Of a DNA stretch of 7,857 nt, positions 1 to 6,118 are shown piece by piece; the first letter of the stretch is position 1, and every line of letters begins with the position of its first letter. The notes below the pieces were generated by a model. The model was not told the origin of the DNA. It was given only the letters and a program-made list of their open reading frames with translations, and did not search any database. The DNA is taken from NCBI GenBank assembly GCA_964415605.1, contig CAYQBA010000197.1:1-7857 (forward strand). The letters are read 5' to 3'. This DNA comes from UCB3 sp964415605. GTDB lineage: Bacteria > Chloroflexota > Anaerolineae > Epilineales > Epilineaceae. The position numbers and the translations under genes are program-made.

Positions 1-1448
1 GCGACCCCGGCCACGGGCCCCGCGTCCGCCGCGTCGCGCGCCCCGAGCACGCCGCGGATCAGCGCCGCGAGCAGCGTGTCCTCGGCGCCGTAGCGCCAGC
101 GCAAGGCGACGTCGGCGTGGCGGTCGAGCTTCTGAGGCCGGCCGCCGACCACGACGACGCGCGCGCCGCGGCTGATGGCCTTGAACAGGTTGAGGAAGAC
201 GACCGGCGCTTCCTCCTCGACGTCGAGGCCGGCGACGACGACGGTCGTCCCGGCGCCGAGGTCGGTCAGCCGGGTGTCGGCGCCGGCCCCGGCGCGCGCC
301 ACGCTGTCGTCGCGCACGATCGCGGGCCGGTGGTCGACGTTGTTGGTGCCGACGACGGCGCGCAGGAAGCGGCCGAAAAGGTAGAGGTCTTCGTTGGGCA
401 CGCTGCCGCCGGCGATGCCGCCCACGGCCCCGGGCCCGTGGGCGTCGCGGGCCGCGCGCAACAGCGCCGCGGCCGCGTCGAGGGCCTCGTCCCACGTGGC
501 GGGCGTCAGCACGCCCGCGCGCCGGATGAGCGGCGTGGCCAGGCGCGTGGGCGCCGCCGCGTGGTGGTGCCCGAAGCGGCCCTTGTCGCACAGCCAGATC
601 TCGTTGACGGCCTCGTTGCGGCGCGGCATCACGCGCTCGATGGCGCCGTTGAAGCGCGTGTCGAGCATGGTGTTGCAGCCCACGGGGCAGTGCGGGCACA
701 CGCTGGGCTTGCCGACGACCTCCCAGACGCGGGCCTGGAAGCGGAAGTCGCGGGTGGTCAGCGCCCCGACGGGGCAGATGTCGGTGGTGTTGCCCGAGAA
801 GTAGCTCTGGAACGGCGGGTCGGAGAACGTGACGATCTCCATCCCGCGCCCGCGGTTCTCGAAGCCCAGGACGGGGTCGGCGGCGATCTCGTCCTGGAAG
901 CGGATGCAGCGGGCGCACAGCACGCAGCGCTCGCGGTCGAGCACGATGAGCGGGCCGAGCGGCACGGGCTTGGGGAAGTGGTACTTCTCGGCCCACGGGA
1001 AGCGGCTCTGGCCGGGGCCGTAGCGCATCGTCAGGTTCTGCAGCGGGCACTCGCCGCCCTTGTCGCACACCGGGCAGTCCAGCGGGTGGCTGGTCAGGAG
1101 GAACTCGAGCACCGACCGCCGCGCGTCGGCGACGGCGGGGGTGGTGGTGCGGATGACCATGCCCTCGCTGGCGGCGGTGGTGCAGCCGGCCTGGAGCTTG
1201 GGCATGAACGCGATGACGGGGTGGCCGTCGGCGTCGGTCTCGACCTGGCCGGTCGCGCGGTCGACCTTGGGCGTGCCGACCTCGACGAGGCACATCCGGC
1301 ACATGCCCACCGGGGCGAGGTTGGGGTGGTGGCAGAAGATCGGGATCTCGACGCCGACCTGGTTGGCGGCGTCGACGGCGCTCGTCCCGGCCGGCACCTG
1401 GACGGGGAGGCCGTCGACGACGATGTTGACGCGCTTGGTGTCAGGCAT
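1..1448 (-). CDS. nuoG: NADH-quinone oxidoreductase subunit G (NuoG), C-terminus beyond window
   Basis: NuoG is the large Fe-S subunit of the peripheral arm of complex I and passes electrons from NuoF towards the quinone. I translated 482 open codons from the ATG at 1448-1446; the gene continues past the left edge. Cluster ligands visible are: C39, C50, C53 and C89 for the ferredoxin-like [2Fe-2S] cluster; H121, C125, C128 and C134 (Hx3Cx2Cx5C, the N5 cluster); C175, C178, C181 and C225 (N4); and C251, C254, C258 and C287, which match the extra N7 cluster motif, ending in LCDKGRF. From about residue 295 the protein continues into the molybdopterin-oxidoreductase-like fold (ATPLIRRAG, TPATWDEAL), which in NuoG is normally structural. 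The start overlaps the nuoF stop by 8 nt, so translational coupling is likely. No frameshift was seen. Family assignment is secure. Confidence 0.96.
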   Translation of the reverse strand, partial: MPDTKRVNIVVDGLPVQVPAGTSAVDAANQVGVEIPIFCHHPNLAPVGMCRMCLVEVGTPKVDRATGQVETDADGHPVIAFMPKLQAGCTTAASEGMVIRTTTPAVADARRSVLEFLLTSHPLDCPVCDKGGECPLQNLTMRYGPGQSRFPWAEKYHFPKPVPLGPLIVLDRERCVLCARCIRFQDEIAADPVLGFENRGRGMEIVTFSDPPFQSYFSGNTTDICPVGALTTRDFRFQARVWEVVGKPSVCPHCPVGCNTMLDTRFNGAIERVMPRRNEAVNEIWLCDKGRFGHHHAAAPTRLATPLIRRAGVLTPATWDEALDAAAALLRAARDAHGPGAVGGIAGGSVPNEDLYLFGRFLRAVVGTNNVDHRPAIVRDDSVARAGAGADTRLTDLGAGTTVVVAGLDVEEEAPVVFLNLFKAISRGARVVVVGGRPQKLDRHADVALRWRYGAEDTLLAALIRGVLGARDAADAGPVAGV

Positions 1449-2718
1449 GCGGTTGGCCGTTCTGCGCCGCGGCGCCCGCCGCGGCCCGGTCGTAGTCCTC
1501 GCGGAAGAGCTGCAGCGTGCTGCGCGGGGCCGACAGCGCGAACTCGCCCAGGGGGCAGAAGCACTTGCCGTCGATCTGGCGGACGATGTCGGCCACGAGG
1601 TCGACGTCGGCGGCGGTGCCCTGGCCGGCGACGAGGCGCCGGTAGACCTGCTTGAGCCAGTAGGTGCCCTCGCGGCACGGCGAGCACTTGCCGCAGCTCT
1701 CGTGCTGGAAGAAGCGGGTGGTCTTGTCGGCCACCCAGACCATGTCGGTGGTCTCGTCCAGGACGATGAACGAGGCCGACCCGAGGGTCGAGCCGGCGGC
1801 GGCGACGCTCTCCCAGTCCAGCGGCAGCCCGGCGAGCTTGGCGGCGGGCGTGACGGGCGACGAGGCGCCGGCGGGCATGATGGCCTTGAGGGTGCGGCCC
1901 TTCCAGACGCCGCCGGCCAGGGCCATCAGCGCCTCGAACGGCGTCCCGAGCGGCACCTCGTAGTTGCCGGGGCGCTCGACGTGGCCCGAGAGGCAGAAGA
2001 TCTTGGTGCCGGGGCTCTTCTCGGTCCCGATGGCCTTGAACCACGCCGCGCCGTGCTCGACGATGGGCGGGACGTTGGCCAGGGTCTCGGTGTTGTTGAC
2101 GACGGTCGGCCGGGCGTACAGGCCGGCGACGGCCGGGAAGGGCGGCTTGAGGCGCGGCTGGCCGAGCTCGCCCTCGAGCGAGTTGAGGAGCGCGGTCTCC
2201 TCGCCGCAGATGTAGGCGCCGGCGCCGGGGGTGACGTGCACCTCGCAGCTGTAGTCGGTGCCGTGGAGGCTCTGGCCGAGCCACCCGGCGGCGCGCGCGC
2301 GGGCGACGGCGGCCTCGAGGACGGCCATCTCCTGCCAGAACTCGCCGCGGCAGTAGATGTACACGGCCTCGGCGCCGATGGCGTAGGCGGCCAGCGCGGC
2401 GCCCTCGATGACCTGGTGCGGGTTGCGGAGCGTCAGCTCGTGGTCCTTGAAGGTGCCGGGCTCGCTCTCGTCGTTGTTGACGACGATGTACTTGGGGTAG
2501 ACGTCGCGCGGGCAGAACGACCACTTGAGCCCGGTGGGGAAGCCGGCCCCGCCGCGGCCGCGCAGGCCGCTGGCCTTGACGACGTCGAGCACCTCGGCGG
2601 GCTGCATGGTGGTGACGGCGCGCTTGAGCTGGGCGTAGCCGCCGTGCGCGACGTACACGTCGAGGTCGTCGAGGCGCGGGATGTCGCGGTGGCGCAGGAC
2701 GACGTGCATCTCAGGCAT
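1441..2718 (-). CDS. nuoF: NADH-quinone oxidoreductase subunit F (NuoF), NADH- and FMN-binding
   Basis: NuoF (425 aa, normal length) is the entry point of complex I: it oxidises NADH, holds FMN and carries the N3 [4Fe-4S] cluster. Visible motifs in order are the glycine-rich GRGGAGFPTGLKW at residues 54-66 and NNDESEPGTFKDH at 81-93 (NADH/FMN site), ICGEETALLNSLEG at 170-183, RPTVVNNTETLANVPPI at 203-219, and SCGKCSPCREGT at 341-352, which gives three N3 ligands (C342, C345, C348) with C388 as the fourth. All key residues are present. The ATG at 2718 overlaps the end of nuoE by 8 nt and the 3' end overlaps nuoG by 8 nt. No good Shine-Dalgarno site lies close to the start, which fits coupling to nuoE translation. 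Codons are strongly C-ending, like the other nuo genes. Confidence 0.98.
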   Translation of the reverse strand: MPEMHVVLRHRDIPRLDDLDVYVAHGGYAQLKRAVTTMQPAEVLDVVKASGLRGRGGAGFPTGLKWSFCPRDVYPKYIVVNNDESEPGTFKDHELTLRNPHQVIEGAALAAYAIGAEAVYIYCRGEFWQEMAVLEAAVARARAAGWLGQSLHGTDYSCEVHVTPGAGAYICGEETALLNSLEGELGQPRLKPPFPAVAGLYARPTVVNNTETLANVPPIVEHGAAWFKAIGTEKSPGTKIFCLSGHVERPGNYEVPLGTPFEALMALAGGVWKGRTLKAIMPAGASSPVTPAAKLAGLPLDWESVAAAGSTLGSASFIVLDETTDMVWVADKTTRFFQHESCGKCSPCREGTYWLKQVYRRLVAGQGTAADVDLVADIVRQIDGKCFCPLGEFALSAPRSTLQLFREDYDRAAAGAAAQNGQPHA

Positions 2719-3265
2719 GCGGCGCCGCCATCTCGGAGGGGGGGCCGAACCCGAACGGCGGGCGCCGGGGCGGGTTGGCGGCGGCCTTGGCGCGCCACTC
2801 GGCGACGAGGGCGTCGAGCTTCTCGGGGGTGAGGTCCAGCACGTACTCGAGGTTGACCTGGGCCATGGGCGCGTGGTCGCACGCGGCCAGGCACATCACG
2901 CACTCGAGGGTGAACAGGCCGTCGGCGCTGGTCTGGCCGGGCTGGCAGCCGAGCTTCTCGGCCAAGACGGGCAGGAAGTCGTCGGCGCCGCGCAGGGCGC
3001 ACGGCAGGTCGTTGCAGTACTGCACGACATAACCGCCGTGGGGATGCTCGAGGAACAGGGTGTAGAACCCGGCCACGCCGCGCACCTGGGTGGGGTCCAT
3101 CGCGAGGATCTCGGCCACCTCGTCGATGGCCTCGGGCGTGAGGTGGCCGTAGGCGGCCTGGGCGAGGTACAGCAGCCGCAGCACCGCCGAGGCCTGCCGC
3201 CCGGGCGGGTAGTTGGCGATGGCGGCCTGGATCTCGGCCGGGAACGTGGTCTGGAGGGTGTTCAT
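2711..3265 (-). CDS. nuoE: NADH-quinone oxidoreductase subunit E (NuoE), [2Fe-2S] thioredoxin-like subunit
   Basis: NuoE (184 aa) is the 24-kDa-type subunit paired with NuoF in the NADH dehydrogenase module; it binds the off-path N1a [2Fe-2S] cluster. The N-terminal helical part (YPPGRQASAVLRLLYLAQ, about 19-36) and VRGVAGFYTLF (61-71) are typical. The four cluster cysteines are C84 and C89 (CNDLPC) and C125 and C129 (CLAAC). One additional cysteine, C122, lies just before the second pair in ECVMCLAACDHAPM. A proline-rich tail follows residue 160. The ATG at 3265 lies 1 nt after the nuoD stop. A strong GGGGGAGGTG site at 3285-3276 is 12 nt upstream of the start, a little far. The gene overlaps nuoF by 8 nt. 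Confidence 0.96.
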   Translation of the reverse strand: MNTLQTTFPAEIQAAIANYPPGRQASAVLRLLYLAQAAYGHLTPEAIDEVAEILAMDPTQVRGVAGFYTLFLEHPHGGYVVQYCNDLPCALRGADDFLPVLAEKLGCQPGQTSADGLFTLECVMCLAACDHAPMAQVNLEYVLDLTPEKLDALVAEWRAKAAANPPRRPPFGFGPPSEMAAPHA

Positions 3266-3266
3266 G

Positions 3267-4511
3267 CTACCGATCCACCTCCCCCAGCACCGGGTCCAGG
3301 CTCGCCACGGCGGTCACGAGGTCGGCGATGAGGCCGCCCTTGACCATGGTCTCCAGCGCCTGCAGGTTGGTGAACGACGGCGAGCGCATGTGCACGCGCC
3401 ACGGCTTGCCGCTGCCGTCGGAGACGACGTACAGGCCCATCTCGCCGCGCGGCGCCTCGACGCCGGCGTACACCTCGCCGGGCGGGGGCTTGAAGCCCTC
3501 GGTCCACAGCTTGAAGTGGTGGATCACGGCCTCCATGCTCTCGTACAGCTCGTGCTTGGGTGGCGGGGCCACCTTGCGATCGGCGGTGATCCACGCGCCG
3601 CCCGGCAGGCGGCTGAGCGCCTGGCCGGCGATCTTGACCGCCTCGCGCATCTCGCCGATCCGCACGACGTAGCGGGCGTAGGCGTCGCCTGCCGTGGCGG
3701 TGGGCACGTCGAAGTCGTAGGTCTCGTAGCCGCAATACGGCACGGCCTTGCGCAGGTCGTAGGCCACGCCGGTGGCGCGCAGGATCGGCCCGGTGACGCC
3801 CCAGGCGAGGGCGTCCGCGGCGCTGATCGTGGCGACGCCGACGGTGCGCTCGCGCCAGAACGCGTTGCCGGTGAGCAGCGTCTCGTACTCGTCGATCGCA
3901 GGCGGCAGGCGGCGCAGGATCTCGGCGACGGCGGCCTCGAAGCCGTCGGGCAGGTCGCATGCCAGGCCGCCGGGGCGGAAGTAGCTCGGGAACATGCGCT
4001 GGCCGCCGGTCATCTCGACGAGGTCGAGGATCAGCTCGCGCTCGCGGAAGGCGTACAGCATCATCGAGCTGGCGCCGAGGTCGAGGGCGTGGATGCCGAG
4101 GCACACGAGGTGGCTGGCGACGCGGTCGAGCTCGCACAGGATGACGCGGGCGACGGTGGCGCGCTCGGGGACGTCGACGCCGAGGAGCCGCTCGACGGCC
4201 AGGACGTAGGCGAGCTCGTTGTGCAAGGGCGAGAGGTAGCCCATGCGCGGCGCCAGGGTGCAGCCCTTGACGTAGGTCTTGTGCTCGAAGGTCTTCTCGA
4301 TGCCGGTGTGCAGGTAGCCGATGTCGGGGGTGAGGCTGAGCACGGTCTCGCCGTCGATCTCGGCGATGACGCGCAGGACGCCGTGGGTGCTGGGGTGGTG
4401 CGGCCCGATGTTGAGCACCATGGGCTCGTCGACGACGGGCTCGGCGGCCGGGACGGGCCGGGCGGGGGCCGGCGGGGGCTGGAGGAGGTCGAGCTCGTCC
4501 ACGGGCTTCAT
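3267..4511 (-). CDS. nuoD: NADH-quinone oxidoreductase subunit D (NuoD), quinone-site 49-kDa subunit
   Basis: NuoD (414 aa from this start) is the 49-kDa-type subunit, related to NiFe-hydrogenase large subunits, and forms much of the quinone-binding pocket with NuoB. Signatures are GPHHPSTHGVLR at 36-47, GYLHTGIEKTFEHKTY at 65-80, ELDRVASHLVCLG at 127-139, and the C-terminal SFTNLQAL and ASLDPVLGEVDR segments. The first 30 residues are a proline-rich extension. I placed the start at 4511 because its ATG overlaps the nuoC stop as ATGA. The frame stays open upstream to 4772, but that part encodes an arginine-rich shadow of nuoC. Tyr92 is the expected quinone-site tyrosine, but the residue before it is Gly91 where Asp is usual (see findings). 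The stop TAG is followed after 1 nt by nuoE. Confidence 0.98.
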   Translation of the reverse strand: MKPVDELDLLQPPPAPARPVPAAEPVVDEPMVLNIGPHHPSTHGVLRVIAEIDGETVLSLTPDIGYLHTGIEKTFEHKTYVKGCTLAPRMGYLSPLHNELAYVLAVERLLGVDVPERATVARVILCELDRVASHLVCLGIHALDLGASSMMLYAFRERELILDLVEMTGGQRMFPSYFRPGGLACDLPDGFEAAVAEILRRLPPAIDEYETLLTGNAFWRERTVGVATISAADALAWGVTGPILRATGVAYDLRKAVPYCGYETYDFDVPTATAGDAYARYVVRIGEMREAVKIAGQALSRLPGGAWITADRKVAPPPKHELYESMEAVIHHFKLWTEGFKPPPGEVYAGVEAPRGEMGLYVVSDGSGKPWRVHMRSPSFTNLQALETMVKGGLIADLVTAVASLDPVLGEVDR

Positions 4512-5116
4512 TCCTTGGCCTGCGGCTTCTGGCGGTAGATGGCCTCCTGGTTGAACGTGAAGGCGATCTCCTCGTAGCGCAACGGGTGGTCCTTGCGCAG
4601 CGGGAAGCCGTCGTAGTCGGCGGGCATGAGGATGCGCCGCAAGTCGGGGTGGCCGGCGAACTCGATGCCGAACAGGTCGAAGGTCTCGCGCTCGTGCCAG
4701 TTGGCGGTGGGGTACGCGCCGGTGACGGTAGGCACGACGGGGTCGGCGGCGGGCACGGGCACCTTCACGCACAGGAGGCGCGCGGGGTCGTCGGGCGGGG
4801 GCGCGGCCTGGCCGGCCATGACGGCGGCGGGGATGCGGGCGAAGTGGTAGACGACCTGGAACCGGGGCTCGACGCGCAGGAAGTCGACGGCGGTGACGGA
4901 CCGCAGGAGCTGGTAGCCGCGGTCGTCGCGCAGGAACAGGGCGACGTCGGCGATGGCGGACCGGTCGACGACGGCGGTGGGCTCGCGGGCGCCGGCGCCG
5001 CCGTCGTCGTGGGCGGCCACCGCGGAGCCGAAGCGCTCGACGAGGGCGGCGAGGTCGGCGGCCGCGGCGGCGTGGACGCGCGCGAGCGGGGGGCTGGGGG
5101 TGGGCGATGGGTTCAT
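4508..5116 (-). CDS. nuoC: NADH-quinone oxidoreductase subunit C (NuoC), 30-kDa subunit
   Basis: NuoC (202 aa) is the 30-kDa-type subunit of the connecting module of complex I and packs against NuoD; it holds no cofactor. The family signature ANWHERETFDLFGIEF is at residues 138-153, followed by GHPDLRRILMPADYDGFPLR at 155-174. The N-terminal 50 residues are rich in proline, alanine and histidine and poorly conserved. A short acidic and proline-rich loop (about 100-112) interrupts the middle. The ATG at 5116 is the first suitable start; only a weak GGGAG lies 14 nt upstream, so the exact start is less certain than the family. The gene is the first of the visible nuo operon, about 60 nt downstream of the predicted transcription start, and overlaps nuoD by 4 nt. 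It is a stand-alone NuoC, not a NuoCD fusion. Confidence 0.95.
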   Translation of the reverse strand: MNPSPTPSPPLARVHAAAAADLAALVERFGSAVAAHDDGGAGAREPTAVVDRSAIADVALFLRDDRGYQLLRSVTAVDFLRVEPRFQVVYHFARIPAAVMAGQAAPPPDDPARLLCVKVPVPAADPVVPTVTGAYPTANWHERETFDLFGIEFAGHPDLRRILMPADYDGFPLRKDHPLRYEEIAFTFNQEAIYRQKPQAKE

Positions 5117-5183
5117 GGTCGGTGGTCGTGCTCCCGCGGGCGGATGGACCGGCGGGCGGCGCGGCGGGCCGGCGCCGGGCGGG

Positions 5184-5211
5184 ATTATAAGGGGGGGGCG
5201 GGGGGTGTCAA
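5184..5211 (-). promoter_or_regulatory. Consensus sigma-70 promoter for the nuo operon
   Basis: On the minus strand, TTGACA (5211-5206) and TATAAT (5189-5184) are separated by 16 nt. Both hexamers match the housekeeping sigma consensus exactly, which is striking in such GC-rich DNA. The spacer is CCCCCC, G, CCCCCCCC, T. Transcription would start near 5177, giving a leader of about 60 nt before nuoC; a GC palindrome (CCGGCGCCGG, 5169-5178) lies at that point. The site sits between the vapC stop and nuoC and faces nuoC. Start activity is inferred, not shown. Confidence 0.8.
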
Positions 5212-5224
5212 ACGGAGTGAGGGG

Positions 5225-5611
5225 CTACCACAGGACCCGAATGGGGTATGCGCTCAAAGCCGCGTCGGCCGTCACGAGCGCTGCGTCTTCCGCCAGTGCC
5301 TGCGCCGCCAGCAGTCGGTCAAAAGGGTCCTTGTGTGCCAATGGCAGGCTGCCCACTCCGTAGACATGGATCGGCGTGATCGGTAGAAGGACCAACCCAT
5401 TGGTGGACTGCTGGTGAATGATCGTGTCCGCAAGGGGCACATGGAGTGTGATCTTCCCCAGCTGATGCTTGATCTGCATCTCCCACAGGCTCGCGACGCT
5501 GAGCATCAGTACGTGCTCCGGATCGTTGAGCAACGCTGCTGCCGTTCGCGAAAGCCGGGCGGGGTCGCTATCCCACCAGATGAACACGTGGGTGTCCAGC
5601 AAGAGCTTCAT
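5225..5611 (-). CDS. vapC: VapC-type PIN-domain ribonuclease toxin
   Basis: This 128-aa protein is a complete PIN-domain protein of the VapC toxin family; such toxins are Mg-dependent RNases that block translation until bound by the partner antitoxin. The acidic metal-binding residues are visible: D6 in LLLDTHVFIWW, E44 in SLWEMQIK, D95 and D98 in HKDPFDRLLAAQA, and D116 in LVTADAAL. The SLWEMQIKHQLGKI and HKDPFDRLL signatures place it in the subgroup common in cyanobacteria and Chloroflexota. The ATG at 5611 overlaps the antitoxin stop by 4 nt (ATGA), the usual toxin-antitoxin layout, so the pair should be co-transcribed and coupled. It ends 13 nt upstream of the nuo -35 box. Base composition is clearly less GC-rich than the nuo genes, suggesting horizontal transfer. 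RNA target is unknown. Confidence 0.92.
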   Translation of the reverse strand: MKLLLDTHVFIWWDSDPARLSRTAAALLNDPEHVLMLSVASLWEMQIKHQLGKITLHVPLADTIIHQQSTNGLVLLPITPIHVYGVGSLPLAHKDPFDRLLAAQALAEDAALVTADAALSAYPIRVLW

Positions 5612-5931
5612 GCTGATCCAACCCAGAGCTCATCCGGCAATGGCGCGTCGAAGTCGGCGGTCGTCGTGATGCTCCCCGCGTGCAGCCCTGGTACGCGACG
5701 CTCGGGCTCGGCGCCGCGAGGCGCGTTTCCAGGGCGAATGGAGGCGGCGGGTACCCGCATGGGTTGCGTCCTTGTCGATGGCTGGCGGTCCGGGATCGGG
5801 GTGATGATCAGGATCTGCCCATCCGTCGAGATATCCAGTCGCGTCTCGGCATCGATTCGCAGCAGGTCCAGCACGGCCCGATCGATCACCAGCGCCAGGC
5901 TGTTGCCGTGCTTCGTGAGCGTCTTGATCAT
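5608..5931 (-). CDS. vapB: AbrB/MazE-type antitoxin (VapB-like) with Phd-like toxin-binding tail
   Basis: A 107-aa antitoxin directly upstream of vapC. Residues 1-46 (MIKTLTKHGNSLALVIDRAV, then a RIDAETRLDISTDGQ segment and LIITPI) are a swapped-hairpin AbrB/MazE/SpoVT DNA-binding domain. Residues about 47-80 are a proline- and arginine-rich linker. The tail, RVPGLHAGSI plus DFDAPLPDELW (79-103), resembles the toxin-binding C-terminus that I associate with Phd/YefM-type partners of PIN toxins. Its role would be to neutralise VapC and repress its own operon. I chose the ATG at 5931 because a strong GGGAGGA site (5943-5937) lies 5 nt upstream. The same frame has a more distant ATG at 5991, but that start would place the promoter inside the gene. 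The stop overlaps vapC by 4 nt. The symbol is by role and not by exact orthology. Confidence 0.88.
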   Translation of the reverse strand: MIKTLTKHGNSLALVIDRAVLDLLRIDAETRLDISTDGQILIITPIPDRQPSTRTQPMRVPAASIRPGNAPRGAEPERRVPGLHAGSITTTADFDAPLPDELWVGSA

Positions 5932-5936
5932 GGTTG

Positions 5937-5943
5937 TCCTCCC
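5937..5943 (-). promoter_or_regulatory. Strong ribosome binding site of the antitoxin
   Basis: GGGAGGA on the minus strand, 5 nt before the ATG at 5931. It decides the start of the antitoxin and is much stronger than any site in front of vapC. This would favour antitoxin synthesis over toxin synthesis. Confidence 0.75.
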
Positions 5944-5959
5944 GGTGCAACATTGTACC
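5944..5959. promoter_or_regulatory. Candidate autoregulatory operator of the toxin-antitoxin operon
   Basis: GGTGCAACATTGTACC is an imperfect palindrome with half-sites of the form GGTnCAA and TTGnACC, in which 12 of 16 positions are symmetric. It lies between the predicted -10 box and the ribosome binding site and overlaps the predicted transcription start (about 5956). This is where the AbrB-domain antitoxin or the VapBC complex would be expected to bind. Function is inferred from position and symmetry only. Confidence 0.4.
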
Positions 5960-5962
5960 TCC

Positions 5963-5991
5963 ATTGTAGTACCCCGCATTGGTGCGGTCAA
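5963..5991 (-). promoter_or_regulatory. Sigma-70 promoter of the toxin-antitoxin operon
   Basis: On the minus strand TTGACC (5991-5986) and TACAAT (5968-5963) are separated by the ideal 17 nt; each hexamer has one mismatch to consensus. A second TACAAT lies 11 nt downstream (5957-5952), making a TACAATG direct repeat. Transcription would begin near 5956, about 25 nt before the antitoxin ATG. Confidence 0.7.
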
Positions 5992-6081
5992 TCACGAGTC
6001 CTGAGGAGAGGGCCACACTGGTGGGATAGGGGCGGCGGGGATTGGGCAACCGGGCGCGCGTCGCCGGAGGATCGCCCCGTG

Positions 6082-6111
6082 TTGACGCCGTTCCCGGTGG
6101 CGCGGTACCCT
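6082..6111 (+). promoter_or_regulatory. Promoter of the restriction-modification gene, predicted leaderless start
   Basis: TTGACG (6082-6087) and TACCCT (6106-6111) are separated by 18 nt. The A of the ATG at 6119 lies 8 nt after the last base of the -10 box, the normal place for +1. No Shine-Dalgarno-like sequence stands between them. The -35 box is good and the -10 box only moderate (TAnnnT). The 187 bases between the antitoxin start and this ATG hold this promoter, the divergent toxin-antitoxin promoter and GC-rich DNA in which I see nothing else. Confidence 0.5.
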
Positions 6112-6118
6112 AATCGCC

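Noticed and set aside
117..2832. Long plus-strand open frames (512 and 590 codons) opposite nuoG, nuoF and nuoE
   Set aside because: They are antisense to clearly conserved genes, have no recognisable motifs and are rich in Arg, Gly and Ala. Few stops occur on the opposite strand of GC-rich genes.
4512..4772. Upstream extension of nuoD to the ATG at 4772
   Set aside because: The extra 87 residues are an arginine-rich frame shadow of nuoC; the ATG at 4511 overlaps the nuoC stop and gives normal family length.
5932..5991. Longer antitoxin starting at 5991
   Set aside because: The extra 20 residues do not look like an AbrB domain, they would cover the predicted promoter, and the strong ribosome site points to 5931.
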